In this document: one piece after another, positions 57,249 through 64,000 of the stretch
Position numbering within the stretch: the first letter of the stretch is position 1
How the letters are laid out: each line of letters begins with the position of its first letter
From: Candidatus Bipolaricaulota bacterium
GTDB taxonomy: Bacteria > Bipolaricaulota > Bipolaricaulia > Bipolaricaulales > Bipolaricaulaceae
DNA length: 64,000 nucleotides
Reading direction: 5' to 3'
NCBI GenBank assembly: GCA_937921255.1
Contig: CAKZSO010000003.1
Span: 1-64,000, forward strand
Position numbers and translations under genes: made by a program
The notes under the pieces: model-generated
Seen by the model: only the letters and a program-made list of their open reading frames with translations
What the model was told of the DNA's origin: nothing
The model's database searches: none

Positions 57249-59648
57249 TCACACCACCACCGCCGACACCACGCGGTCGTCCGGCTCGACCTGGATCAGC
57301 CGCACCCCCCGCGCGTACCGGGAGAACGTGCTCACCTGAGAGGCGGGGAACCGGATCACCTTCCCCCCCGCGGTGGACAGGGCGACCTCATCCCCGTCGG
57401 CGACGAGGATCGCCGTGACGAGCGACCGGACGTGATCGTCGAGCCTGATCCCGATCACCCCCCGTCCGCCGCGACCCTGGGCGGGGAGGTCCCCAAGCTC
57501 CACGCGCTTCCCTTGCCCCCCTTCGGTCACGAACAGGAGGCGCTTCTCCGTCTCGCCAGGGGGAAGCCAGACCATCCCCACCACCGCGTCCCCCGGAGCG
57601 AGGCGGATCCCGATCACGCCCTTGGAGGGCCGTCGCGTGAGCCGCACCTGGTCCTCCGGAAAGCGGATCACGTGCCCGCCCGCAGTGGCGAGGACCATGT
57701 GCCCCCCACCGTGGGTGATCGCCACGTCCACAAGCCGGTCCTCCTCGGGGATCGAGTGGGCGAGGATCCCCTTCGTGTTCGCATTCGCGTAGTCGGAGAG
57801 GGCGTTGCGGTTCACGATCCCGTGCCGGGTGGCGAGGAGGGCGTACCCGGTCCCGTAGCTCTCCACCGGGAGGACCGCCCGGATCTCCTCGTCGAGCTCC
57901 ATCTCCAGGAACTGGCGGAGGTTCTTCCCGACCGAGTCCCGGTCCCCGAGCTCGAGGCGCCCGAGGGGGAGCTTGAACACGCGGCCGCGGTCGGTGAACA
58001 CAAGGAGGTCCTGGTGGGTGTGGGCAGCGACCATCGTCCGGAGGTAGTCCCCGTCCTTGGGGCGGATCCCGATCACGCCCTTTCCACCCCGCCCCTGGGC
58101 CCGGTACGCCTCACAGCCGGTCGTGTTCACGTACCCCTTCCCCGTCACGCAGAGGATCACGTCCTGGCGGGGGGCCTCGAGGGCCGAGAGCTCGATCGCC
58201 TCCGACGACTCGACGATCGCCGTCCGCCGCGCGTCCCCGTACTGGCGAGCGATCTCCTGGAGCTCGACGCGGATCAGCGCGTCCAACCGCCCCGGGTCGG
58301 CGAGCACCCCCTCGTACTCGGTGATGTTCGCCTTGAGCTCGGCGAGCTCTTCCTCGATCTTCCGCCGCTCGAGCTTCGTGAGCTGGGACAGGCGCATCTT
58401 GAGGACCGCATCGGCCTGCTTGGCGGAGAGGCCGATCTCCGCGGCGAGAAGCGCCTCTGCTTCCGCGGGCTCGGCGGCCCCGCGGATGATCTCGATCACC
58501 TGATCGAGGTTCGCCAGGGCCAGTCGGAACCCCTCGAGGAGGTGGGCCCGCTCCCTCGCGACCTTCAGCCGGTGCTCGGTCCGCCGTCGCACCGTGGTCC
58601 GCCGGAAGGAGAGGAACGCGCGCAGGATCTCGGGGAGCGCAAGGGTGCGGGGGTTCCCGTCCTGGATCACGAGGAAGTGGCAGGAGAAGGTGCGCTCGAG
58701 CGGGGTCAGCTTGAGGAGGCGCGGCAACAGGCGATGGCCATCCACGCCCCGCTTGAGCTCGACCACGACCCGCAACCCTTCCCGGTCCGACTCGTCGCGG
58801 AGGTCGGCGATCCCATCCAGCGACCCGTCCTTGGCCTTGGCCGCGATGCTCTCCAGGATCGTCGTCTTCCGCACCTGGTACGGGATCTCCGTGATCACGA
58901 TCCGGTCGTCCTCCACGAACGCCCGGGCGCGGAGGGTGAGCTTCCCTTCCCCGGTTTCGTACGCAGCACGGATCCCCTCCCGTCCGACGAGGATCCCGCC
59001 CGTTGGGAAGTCGGGGCCGGGAACGAGGGAGAGAAGATCGTCCACCGCGGCCTCGGGGTGGTCGAGGACGTGGAGCGTGGCCGCGATCAGCTCCCCCAGG
59101 TTGTGGGGCGGGATCTGGGTCGTCATCCCGACCGAGATCCCCCACGCCCCGTTGGCGAGGAGGTGGGGAAACCGAGCGGGGAGGACCTCCGGCTCCTCGA
59201 GCGAACCGTCGAAGTTGGGGAGGAAATCGACCGTCTCCTCGTCGAGCTCGTCGAGGAACTCCCGGGCGATCGGGGCGAGGCGGGCCTCGGTGTACCGCAT
59301 TGCCGCCGGATCATCCCCATCAACCGACCCGAAGTTCCCCTGCCCGTCCACAAGGGGGTAACGGGTCGAGAAGTCCTGGGCGAGTCCCACCATCGCCTCG
59401 TACACGGCCATGTCGCCGTGGGGGTGGAACTTACCCATCACCTCACCGACGATGCGGGCCGACTTGCGGGGGGGCTTCCCCGGCATGAGCCCAAGCTCGC
59501 GGAATCCGTACAGGATCCGGCGCTGGACGGGCTTCAGCCCGTCGCGGACGTCGGGGACGGCGCGGGCGCGGATGACCGAGACGGCGTAGTCGATGTACGA
59601 CTGCTCCATCTCGTCTTCAATGAATGCGGTCTCGATCCGTTCAGGCAT
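57249..59648 (-). CDS. gyrA: DNA gyrase subunit A
   Basis: This 799-residue type II topoisomerase subunit has the catalytic tyrosine at position 119 in MRYTEARL. The C-terminal pinwheel contains a GyrA-box near residue 518 as QGRGGKG (usual QRRGGKG), which supports gyrase over topoisomerase IV. In the quinolone-resistance region, the Ser83 equivalent is Met80 and the Asp87 equivalent is Glu84 ([11 protein letters not shown]). gyrB is not in the window. The start ATG is 12 bases after a good -10. Confidence 0.93.
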   Translation of the reverse strand: MPERIETAFIEDEMEQSYIDYAVSVIRARAVPDVRDGLKPVQRRILYGFRELGLMPGKPPRKSARIVGEVMGKFHPHGDMAVYEAMVGLAQDFSTRYPLVDGQGNFGSVDGDDPAAMRYTEARLAPIAREFLDELDEETVDFLPNFDGSLEEPEVLPARFPHLLANGAWGISVGMTTQIPPHNLGELIAATLHVLDHPEAAVDDLLSLVPGPDFPTGGILVGREGIRAAYETGEGKLTLRARAFVEDDRIVITEIPYQVRKTTILESIAAKAKDGSLDGIADLRDESDREGLRVVVELKRGVDGHRLLPRLLKLTPLERTFSCHFLVIQDGNPRTLALPEILRAFLSFRRTTVRRRTEHRLKVARERAHLLEGFRLALANLDQVIEIIRGAAEPAEAEALLAAEIGLSAKQADAVLKMRLSQLTKLERRKIEEELAELKANITEYEGVLADPGRLDALIRVELQEIARQYGDARRTAIVESSEAIELSALEAPRQDVILCVTGKGYVNTTGCEAYRAQGRGGKGVIGIRPKDGDYLRTMVAAHTHQDLLVFTDRGRVFKLPLGRLELGDRDSVGKNLRQFLEMELDEEIRAVLPVESYGTGYALLATRHGIVNRNALSDYANANTKGILAHSIPEEDRLVDVAITHGGGHMVLATAGGHVIRFPEDQVRLTRRPSKGVIGIRLAPGDAVVGMVWLPPGETEKRLLFVTEGGQGKRVELGDLPAQGRGGRGVIGIRLDDHVRSLVTAILVADGDEVALSTAGGKVIRFPASQVSTFSRYARGVRLIQVEPDDRVVSAVVV

Positions 59649-59660
59649 GGGGACTTCTGA

Positions 59661-59689
59661 ATCTTACGTCAGGGAAAGCGTTACGGCAA
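59661..59689 (-). promoter_or_regulatory. Sigma70-type promoter of gyrA-tyrS, near-leaderless
   Basis: On the minus strand TTGCCG and TAAGAT are exactly 17 bases apart, with the -10 ending 12 bases before the gyrA ATG. The leader would be about five bases and has no ribosome site. Confidence 0.6.
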
Positions 59690-59720
59690 GTTCGGTCCCC
59701 GGACGGACCCCCGGCGGCGG

Positions 59721-59751
59721 TTGGACGGGGCTCAGCCTGGCACGGTACCCT
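59721..59751 (+). promoter_or_regulatory. Promoter of the membrane-NodS fusion gene, leaderless geometry
   Basis: TTGGAC and TACCCT are 19 bases apart. The -10 ends eight bases before ATG 59760, the same spacing as for nth and the beta-helix gene. Confidence 0.5.
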
Positions 59752-59759
59752 TGGCGGCG

Positions 59760-61469
59760 ATGGGCCGGGCGTGGCTGGCGGTGCTCCTCGTGGGGTTGGG
59801 ACTGGGGTTGTTTGCCCTCATCCTCGCCCTTGTGGGGCCCGACGCCGTGTGGCAGCAGGTCCAGACCCTCGGTCCCGTCGGGTTCCTGGCGATGGTGGGA
59901 AACGACGCCGCCGCAACCCTGTTCTGGGTCGCGAGCTGGGCGGTCCTCCTCCACGCGTTCAGGGTTCGCCTGCGTTTCCGCGAGGTAGCGGGGATCGGTG
60001 TAGCCGGGTTCGCCCTCTCCTACCTCACCCCGGTGGCCTACGCCGGCGGGGAACCCGTCCGGGCGTGGCTCGGGTCCCGCAAGAGCGGCGCGACCCTGAC
60101 GACCCTGTTTGCGACCCTGTTCGTGGACCGCCTGCTCGCCGGGCTGAGCCTGGTTCTGTTTGCCGTGCTCGGGGGAGCGTTCACCCTGACCGGGACACAG
60201 TTCGCCCCCGCGGCGAAGGTCAAGATCGGGGCCGGCCTCCTCGTGGTGGCGACCGCGGTGGGGTTGGGGGTGCTCAGCTTCGCCCGCAACTACCACTGGC
60301 TATCGCGAATCGTGGCCTCGCTCGGGCGCCTCCGGCGGTCGTGGAAGTGGCCGGCGGCGTGGGGCGAGAGAGTCCACGCGATGGAGGACGAGATGCACGC
60401 GGCGTTCACCCGCCACCTCCCCCTCACCGCCCTCGCGTTCCTCCTTCAGCTGGCGAGCTTCTTCTGCACCTACCTGCGGCCCCAGCTGTTCTTCTACTTC
60501 ACCGAGGGGCGCCTGTTCTCTCTGGGCGAACTCGCGGTGTACTTCAACCTGAACGCGATCTTGACCACGCTCCTCTGGCTCACCCCGGCCGGGATGGGCA
60601 CCGCCGAAGGGGGGCGGGTAGGGATTCTCGGATTGGTGGGGATCTCGCCCCAGGGGGCGATGGCGTTCTCGCTCACGGTGCGGTTCCTCGAGCTCCTGCT
60701 CGTGGCGGGAGGGGTCATCTACCTGTCCCGGGAGGGGATGCTCTCGTTCCTCGGCCAGAAGCTCCGGCCAAGGCCAGGCGGGATCGGCGCGCGCCTCAGG
60801 GGCGCGCTCGGGCTCGCCCGGGGTGCGCTCGAGGTGGGGGTGCTCTACCTGTGGGCACTCGTTCCCCCCCGCTGGCGCGGCGCGATCTTCTCCCGCCGGT
60901 TCCGGACCCCAGACCCCTGGGACTACGCCACGAGCCCCTACGAGGCGGAGAAGTACAGGCGCACGCTCGGGATCCTCCCTCGGCAGGGCAGCCCGGACCG
61001 CCCGCCCTACGACCGGGTCCTCGAGATCGGGTGCGCGGAGGGCCGGTTTACCTGCCTTCTCGCCCAGGCCGGGGTGGGACGGATGGTCGTGGGGGTGGAC
61101 TTCGCTCCCGAGGCCATCGCCCGCGCGCGGGTCCACTGCCCCCGCCCGGACGTCGAGTTCGAGCTCCTGGACGTTACCACCCGCCTGCCAGATGGGGAGT
61201 TCGACCTCGTGTTCTGCTCGGAGATCCTCTACTACTTGGGGTCGCTGCGGAGGATCCGCGACCTCGCCCAGCGCCTCACCCCCAGACTCCAGCCCGGCGG
61301 GCACATCGTCCTTGTCGGCCCGTGGCCCGCGGGGTGGCTGTTCCACCGGCCGTTTCTCTCCCGTCCTGATCTGCGGATCGTCGGCGAACACCGGGAGCAG
61401 GGAGCACTCCGGCCCTACGTCATCACCTGCCTGGAACGGGCAGCCCGATCGGCCGGACCGGTGGAGTGA
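59760..61469 (+). CDS. Fusion: LPG-synthase/flippase-type membrane domain + NodS-type methyltransferase
   Basis: ATG 59760 gives 569 residues. Residues about 1-340 hold eight or so membrane helices with the UPF0104/LPG-synthase-TM features TPVAYAGGEPVRAWL and TPAGMGTAEGGRVG. Residues about 390-565 are a class I SAM methyltransferase: DPWDYATSPYEAEKYRRTLGILP precedes the SAM motif VLEIGCAEGRFTCLLAQ, then VGVDFAPEAIARAR and FCSEILYYLG. The DPW-Y-SPYE-EKY lead-in and SE-YYL ending are those of NodS, which N-methylates a de-acetylated sugar. The membrane part belongs to a group that includes lysyl-lipid synthases and lipid flippases. Its 3' end overlaps the convergent PIG-L deacetylase gene by 47 bases. 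Confidence 0.82.
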   Translation: MGRAWLAVLLVGLGLGLFALILALVGPDAVWQQVQTLGPVGFLAMVGNDAAATLFWVASWAVLLHAFRVRLRFREVAGIGVAGFALSYLTPVAYAGGEPVRAWLGSRKSGATLTTLFATLFVDRLLAGLSLVLFAVLGGAFTLTGTQFAPAAKVKIGAGLLVVATAVGLGVLSFARNYHWLSRIVASLGRLRRSWKWPAAWGERVHAMEDEMHAAFTRHLPLTALAFLLQLASFFCTYLRPQLFFYFTEGRLFSLGELAVYFNLNAILTTLLWLTPAGMGTAEGGRVGILGLVGISPQGAMAFSLTVRFLELLLVAGGVIYLSREGMLSFLGQKLRPRPGGIGARLRGALGLARGALEVGVLYLWALVPPRWRGAIFSRRFRTPDPWDYATSPYEAEKYRRTLGILPRQGSPDRPPYDRVLEIGCAEGRFTCLLAQAGVGRMVVGVDFAPEAIARARVHCPRPDVEFELLDVTTRLPDGEFDLVFCSEILYYLGSLRRIRDLAQRLTPRLQPGGHIVLVGPWPAGWLFHRPFLSRPDLRIVGEHREQGALRPYVITCLERAARSAGPVE

Positions 61470-62427
61470 ACACCGCGTAGAGCTCGTTGGGGCGGACAAA
61501 GCTCGCCAGAAACCGCCCGTTCGTGATCCACTGAGAGCTGTAGGCGCGGATCGCCCTGAGTTTCACCTCCATGAGCTCGTCGGTCAGGTCGTGGCTGTGC
61601 CACGTCCAGCTCCCGAGCGCGGCCGGCACGGTGAGCGACCGGTCGGTGGCCAACCGCCGGGGGGCCGGCCAGCTCGGGGCGTGGACGATGTACAGGCGAA
61701 GCCGCGGATCCTCGGGGAGATCCACCGCCGCCAGAGCCGCGAGCGTGAGCTGAACCGCGGCTCGGTGGTCGGGGTGGCCGTCCTCGGGGTGGGGCATGTA
61801 GATCACCGTGGGACTGAACCGGCGCAAGATCAGGGCCAGGTCGGCCACGAGGTCCTCCCCGCAGTACAGGGCGCGGGCGTTGAAGCTGTTCCGGTAAAAC
61901 GCGTGGTTCGCCTTCGTAAACGGGCTCGTGTACGGCTCCTCGCGCTTCCAGTGCTTGCCGAGAAGTGCCGTCAGCCCCCCGTCCGGGTAACCGAGGAACA
62001 GGACCGAACCCACCGGCACCCCCAAGACCCGGAGCGACGCGACCGCCTCCTTCTGGCGGCGGTACCCGAGGGCCCGGAAATCCTCGGCGCGGCGGAGGGG
62101 GTTGAGCGTGAACACGCTCTTGGCCGCCCGGTTGGCATCTCCGTTCGTGAGGAAGACCACCAGGACCTGGTGGCCCGTCGCCTTGAGGTGGGCGATCGTC
62201 CCCCCGAGGGCCAGAAGCTCGTCGTCAGGATGGGGAGCGATCACGATGACCCGCTCCACGCCAGGGAGCGGGGCGGGGACCTCGACCCGCGGCGGGGAAG
62301 GGACCCACCACAGGAAGAAGCTCAGGAACGGGTGGGGAACACCGGGGATGAACCCAAGCGCCACGGGGAGGAGAAGGATTCCCCCCGCAATCCACGTCCG
62401 CCGCGAAACCCGCCGTCTGCGCACCAC
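61423..62427 (-). CDS. PIG-L (LmbE) family N-deacetylase with N-terminal membrane segment
   Basis: The 334-residue zinc deacetylase has APHPDDELLALGG and GHPDHRAA, the two metal-binding blocks of the PIG-L/LmbE family, which removes acetyl groups from GlcNAc-containing glycolipids and similar substrates. A basic stretch (RRRRVSRR) and one hydrophobic helix (about residues 12-32) anchor it. The start is one of two adjacent GTG codons (62427 or 62424), behind GGAGG. The TATAAT box overlaps what the ORF track treats as coding sequence, which argues against the longer start at 62475. Confidence 0.88.
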   Translation of the reverse strand: MVRRRRVSRRTWIAGGILLLPVALGFIPGVPHPFLSFFLWWVPSPPRVEVPAPLPGVERVIVIAPHPDDELLALGGTIAHLKATGHQVLVVFLTNGDANRAAKSVFTLNPLRRAEDFRALGYRRQKEAVASLRVLGVPVGSVLFLGYPDGGLTALLGKHWKREEPYTSPFTKANHAFYRNSFNARALYCGEDLVADLALILRRFSPTVIYMPHPEDGHPDHRAAVQLTLAALAAVDLPEDPRLRLYIVHAPSWPAPRRLATDRSLTVPAALGSWTWHSHDLTDELMEVKLRAIRAYSSQWITNGRFLASFVRPNELYAVFTPPVRPIGLPVPGR

Positions 62428-62439
62428 AAGACCTCCGCC

Positions 62440-62445
62440 ATTATA
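62440..62445 (-). promoter_or_regulatory. Consensus -10 (TATAAT) of the PIG-L gene, very short leader
   Basis: A perfect TATAAT ends 12 bases before the first GTG. The leader would be about five to nine bases, so the GGAGG site lies at the very 5' end of the mRNA. No -35 is visible. Confidence 0.55.
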
Positions 62446-62488
62446 TACCCGACTCCACGCGCCCCCGTTCGGCACTGGCTCGGGCCGG

Positions 62489-62494
62489 TAAGAT
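62489..62494 (+). promoter_or_regulatory. Putative -10 (TAAGAT) of the ROK gene, leaderless geometry
   Basis: TAAGAT ends seven bases before ATG 62502. The -35 is not convincing. Confidence 0.45.
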
Positions 62495-62501
62495 CAGGGC
62501 G

Positions 62502-63392
62502 ATGGACCGGACAATCGGCGTGGACGTCGGCGGTACCCAGACCCGGGTCGCAGCGGTCGAGGGAGGGCACCTCCGGGTCCGGCGGGCGTTCCCCACTCGA
62601 GGGATCCGCGAGGTCGAAGACGCTATTCGCGTGGTCCTGGCCGCGGCGGGCTGGCCCAAGCCCGGGACAATTGGGGTCGGAGCACCGGCCCCCCTCGACA
62701 TGCGCGCGGGGCGAATCCTCACCTGCCCAAACCTCCCGGGGTGGGAGAAGGTCGGGGTGCGCGAGGAGCTTGGGCGGGCGTTTGGGTGTCCGGTGTACCT
62801 CGCGAACGACGCCACGTGCGCGGCGATCGGCGAGCTCGCGTTCGGAGGGCGGGGCCGCGACTTCGTCTACGTGACCTGGTCCACGGGGATCGGCGGAGGG
62901 GTGGTCGCGGGGGGAGAGGTCGTGTGGGGAGCAACCGGGGCCGCGGGAGAGATCGGACACATCGTGCTCCAGGCGGAGGGACCTCCCTGCGCCTGCGGGA
63001 AGAAGGGGTGCCTGGAGGCGCTCGCCGGCGGGGCCTCGCTCGCCCGTCGGGGATCGGAGGCGCTCGGGGTTCCCCTATCCGCCCAGGACCTCGTCCGCCT
63101 CGCCCAAGCGGGGGATCCCGTTGCGAGAGACCTCGTCCTCACCGCATGTCAGGCCGTTGGCCAGGGCCTGGCGATCGTCCACGAGGTCCTCGAGCCCGAG
63201 CGGATCGTACTCGGCGGGGGGATCACCCGGTCGTGGGAGTTCCTCGGTCCCCACGTCCTCTTTGCCCTCCAGGGGATGGCCCGCACGCCCCCCCAGGTCA
63301 CGCTGACCCCGCTCGGCGACGACGCGGGGCTCCTCGGCGCAGCGGTCCTTCCCGCCTACATCCCCAACGAGTGGCGCGGCCCGCAGACCTAG
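62502..63392 (+). CDS. ROK family sugar kinase (glucokinase-like)
   Basis: This 296-residue protein has the ASKHA phosphate loop DVGGTQTRVA, NDATCAAIGE, STGIGGGVV, the GEIGH metal histidine and the zinc site CACGKKGCLEAL, all intact. ROK kinases phosphorylate hexoses or N-acyl-hexosamines; lack of a helix-turn-helix N-terminus shows it is a kinase rather than a repressor. It is divergent from the PIG-L gene. Start ATG 62502. It ends in CTAG shared with the next gene. Confidence 0.92.
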   Translation: MDRTIGVDVGGTQTRVAAVEGGHLRVRRAFPTRGIREVEDAIRVVLAAAGWPKPGTIGVGAPAPLDMRAGRILTCPNLPGWEKVGVREELGRAFGCPVYLANDATCAAIGELAFGGRGRDFVYVTWSTGIGGGVVAGGEVVWGATGAAGEIGHIVLQAEGPPCACGKKGCLEALAGGASLARRGSEALGVPLSAQDLVRLAQAGDPVARDLVLTACQAVGQGLAIVHEVLEPERIVLGGGITRSWEFLGPHVLFALQGMARTPPQVTLTPLGDDAGLLGAAVLPAYIPNEWRGPQT

Positions 63393-64000
63393 TTGCCGAG
63401 CGTGTACCGCACCTCCGCTGTGACCTTGTCCAGCCCCCCCCCTGACAACGACACGATCACCGAGCCCAACCACGGTGCCTCGGCTGCTGTCACGGTGATG
63501 CTCCCCAGCACTGGCCCCTGGGGTCGAACCGTGACCCGTCCCTGGATCCGCACCCGTTCGGCCCGGATCCCAATCGCAACCGTCTGGAAAACGGGATGGA
63601 GAGAAAACGAGCTCTGGACCGTCCACTCCCGCGTCTCCGCCCCCAGCTCAAGCCCCGCTCCCGACGTTGACAGCGTCAGGCTTGCCCAGCTCGCTCCGCT
63701 CAGGCCCACCCGAACCTCTCCAAACGGGTTGCCCCCCGGCCAGCCCAGGTTGGCGTTCGCCTCCGTCCACCACGGGTCGCGGTCCAGCCGAACGGAGATC
63801 CACCCCGTCCCCGATAGAAACCGCGCGCCCAGGACGTCGGCGACCGTCCCCTTGCCGCCCGCCTGAAAGGCAACAGGGCCGAGGTTCGTCCCCCACACGG
63901 GTTTGTACGACCCGGTCACCGACAGGTCGACCCGTCCCGTGGCAAGAACCCCCATCTCAACCCCCGTGGACACGTCCCCCCACCCGGTGGTCGCCCCAAG
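63389..64000 (-). CDS. Unknown beta-strand-rich protein, 5' end outside window
   Basis: The frame is open to the window edge, so the N-terminus is missing; the GTG at 63973 in the track need not be the start. The visible 204 residues alternate short hydrophobic strands with glycines and polar turns (SITVTAAE, SVIVSLSGGG, RVDLSVTGSYKP, WTVQSSFSLHP) and have no cysteine. The look is of an outer-membrane barrel or a secreted repeat beta-sheet protein. I do not recognise a family. Confidence 0.6.
   Translation of the reverse strand, partial: LGATTGWGDVSTGVEMGVLATGRVDLSVTGSYKPVWGTNLGPVAFQAGGKGTVADVLGARFLSGTGWISVRLDRDPWWTEANANLGWPGGNPFGEVRVGLSGASWASLTLSTSGAGLELGAETREWTVQSSFSLHPVFQTVAIGIRAERVRIQGRVTVRPQGPVLGSITVTAAEAPWLGSVIVSLSGGGLDKVTAEVRYTLGN

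Noticed and set aside
56856-59660. 934-residue ORF antisense to gyrA
   Set aside because: Shadow of gyrA in a GC-rich codon context; no start signal or domain.

Overview
The window is one continuous stretch of a very GC-rich, densely packed bacterial chromosome. No insertion sequence, phage gene or CRISPR array was seen. The ribosomal protein order, a single-subunit SecY, an F-type ATP synthase and formyl-methionine initiator tRNA make it bacterial. Several traits suggest a deep-branching, probably anaerobic amino-acid-using lineage: a threonine-to-glycine gene pair, an ATP synthase c subunit with a sodium-type site, an endonuclease Q gene, rpoC without rpoB beside it, and no tuf in the str operon. 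Candidatus Bipolaricaulota (OP1/Acetothermia) is my best guess, at low confidence and without any database search.

Layout. 1-4022 (+): the end of an FAD amine oxidoreductase, a secreted seven-bladed WD40 protein, a NifU-type Fe-S scaffold, TldD and a small MTH1187-type protein. 4087-8781 (-): ndk-valS-uppS-cdsA. 9036-13728 (+): metK, endonuclease Q, a CaiB-type CoA-transferase and a class V aminotransferase. 13725-14861 (-): a membrane M28 peptidase. 14922-15527 (-): six tRNA genes behind a good promoter. 15560-17250: a PPC/DUF296 protein divergent from nth and an HD-domain gene. 17247-19494: divergent kbl and tdh.

19473-42267 (-) is a giant transcription/translation operon: fmdB-rpoC-rpsL-rpsG-fusA, then the S10, spc and alpha operon genes fused into one run with gaps or overlaps of a few bases, ending rpoA-rplQ-ridA. 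rpmD, tuf and rpoB are absent from their usual places. 42340-46783 (-): a PP-loop tRNA-thiolation-like gene, hpf, a HerA-like ATPase and a CCA-adding-type nucleotidyltransferase. 46851-53576 (+): frr followed by atpI-B-E-F-H-A-G-D, without atpC. 53628-55586 (+): a tandem beta-helix lipoprotein. 55583-59648 (-): a decayed cysteine-rich pseudogene, tyrS and gyrA. 59760-64000: a fusion of an LPG-synthase/flippase-like membrane domain with a NodS-type methyltransferase, a PIG-L deacetylase, a ROK sugar kinase and the end of a beta-rich protein of unknown function.

Most interesting points: (1) the membrane-NodS fusion facing a PIG-L deacetylase and next to a ROK kinase, which could be an undescribed glycolipid-modification set; (2) four convergent gene pairs that end in one shared CTAG, each gene using TAG; (3) several genes whose -10-like hexamer lies 5-12 bases before the start codon, suggesting leaderless mRNAs; (4) the sodium-type two-carboxylate motif in AtpE; (5) an elongator-type tRNA-Met with C instead of U at position 33. 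Starts were chosen from family N-termini and Shine-Dalgarno sequences, and residue positions given as 'about' are estimates.
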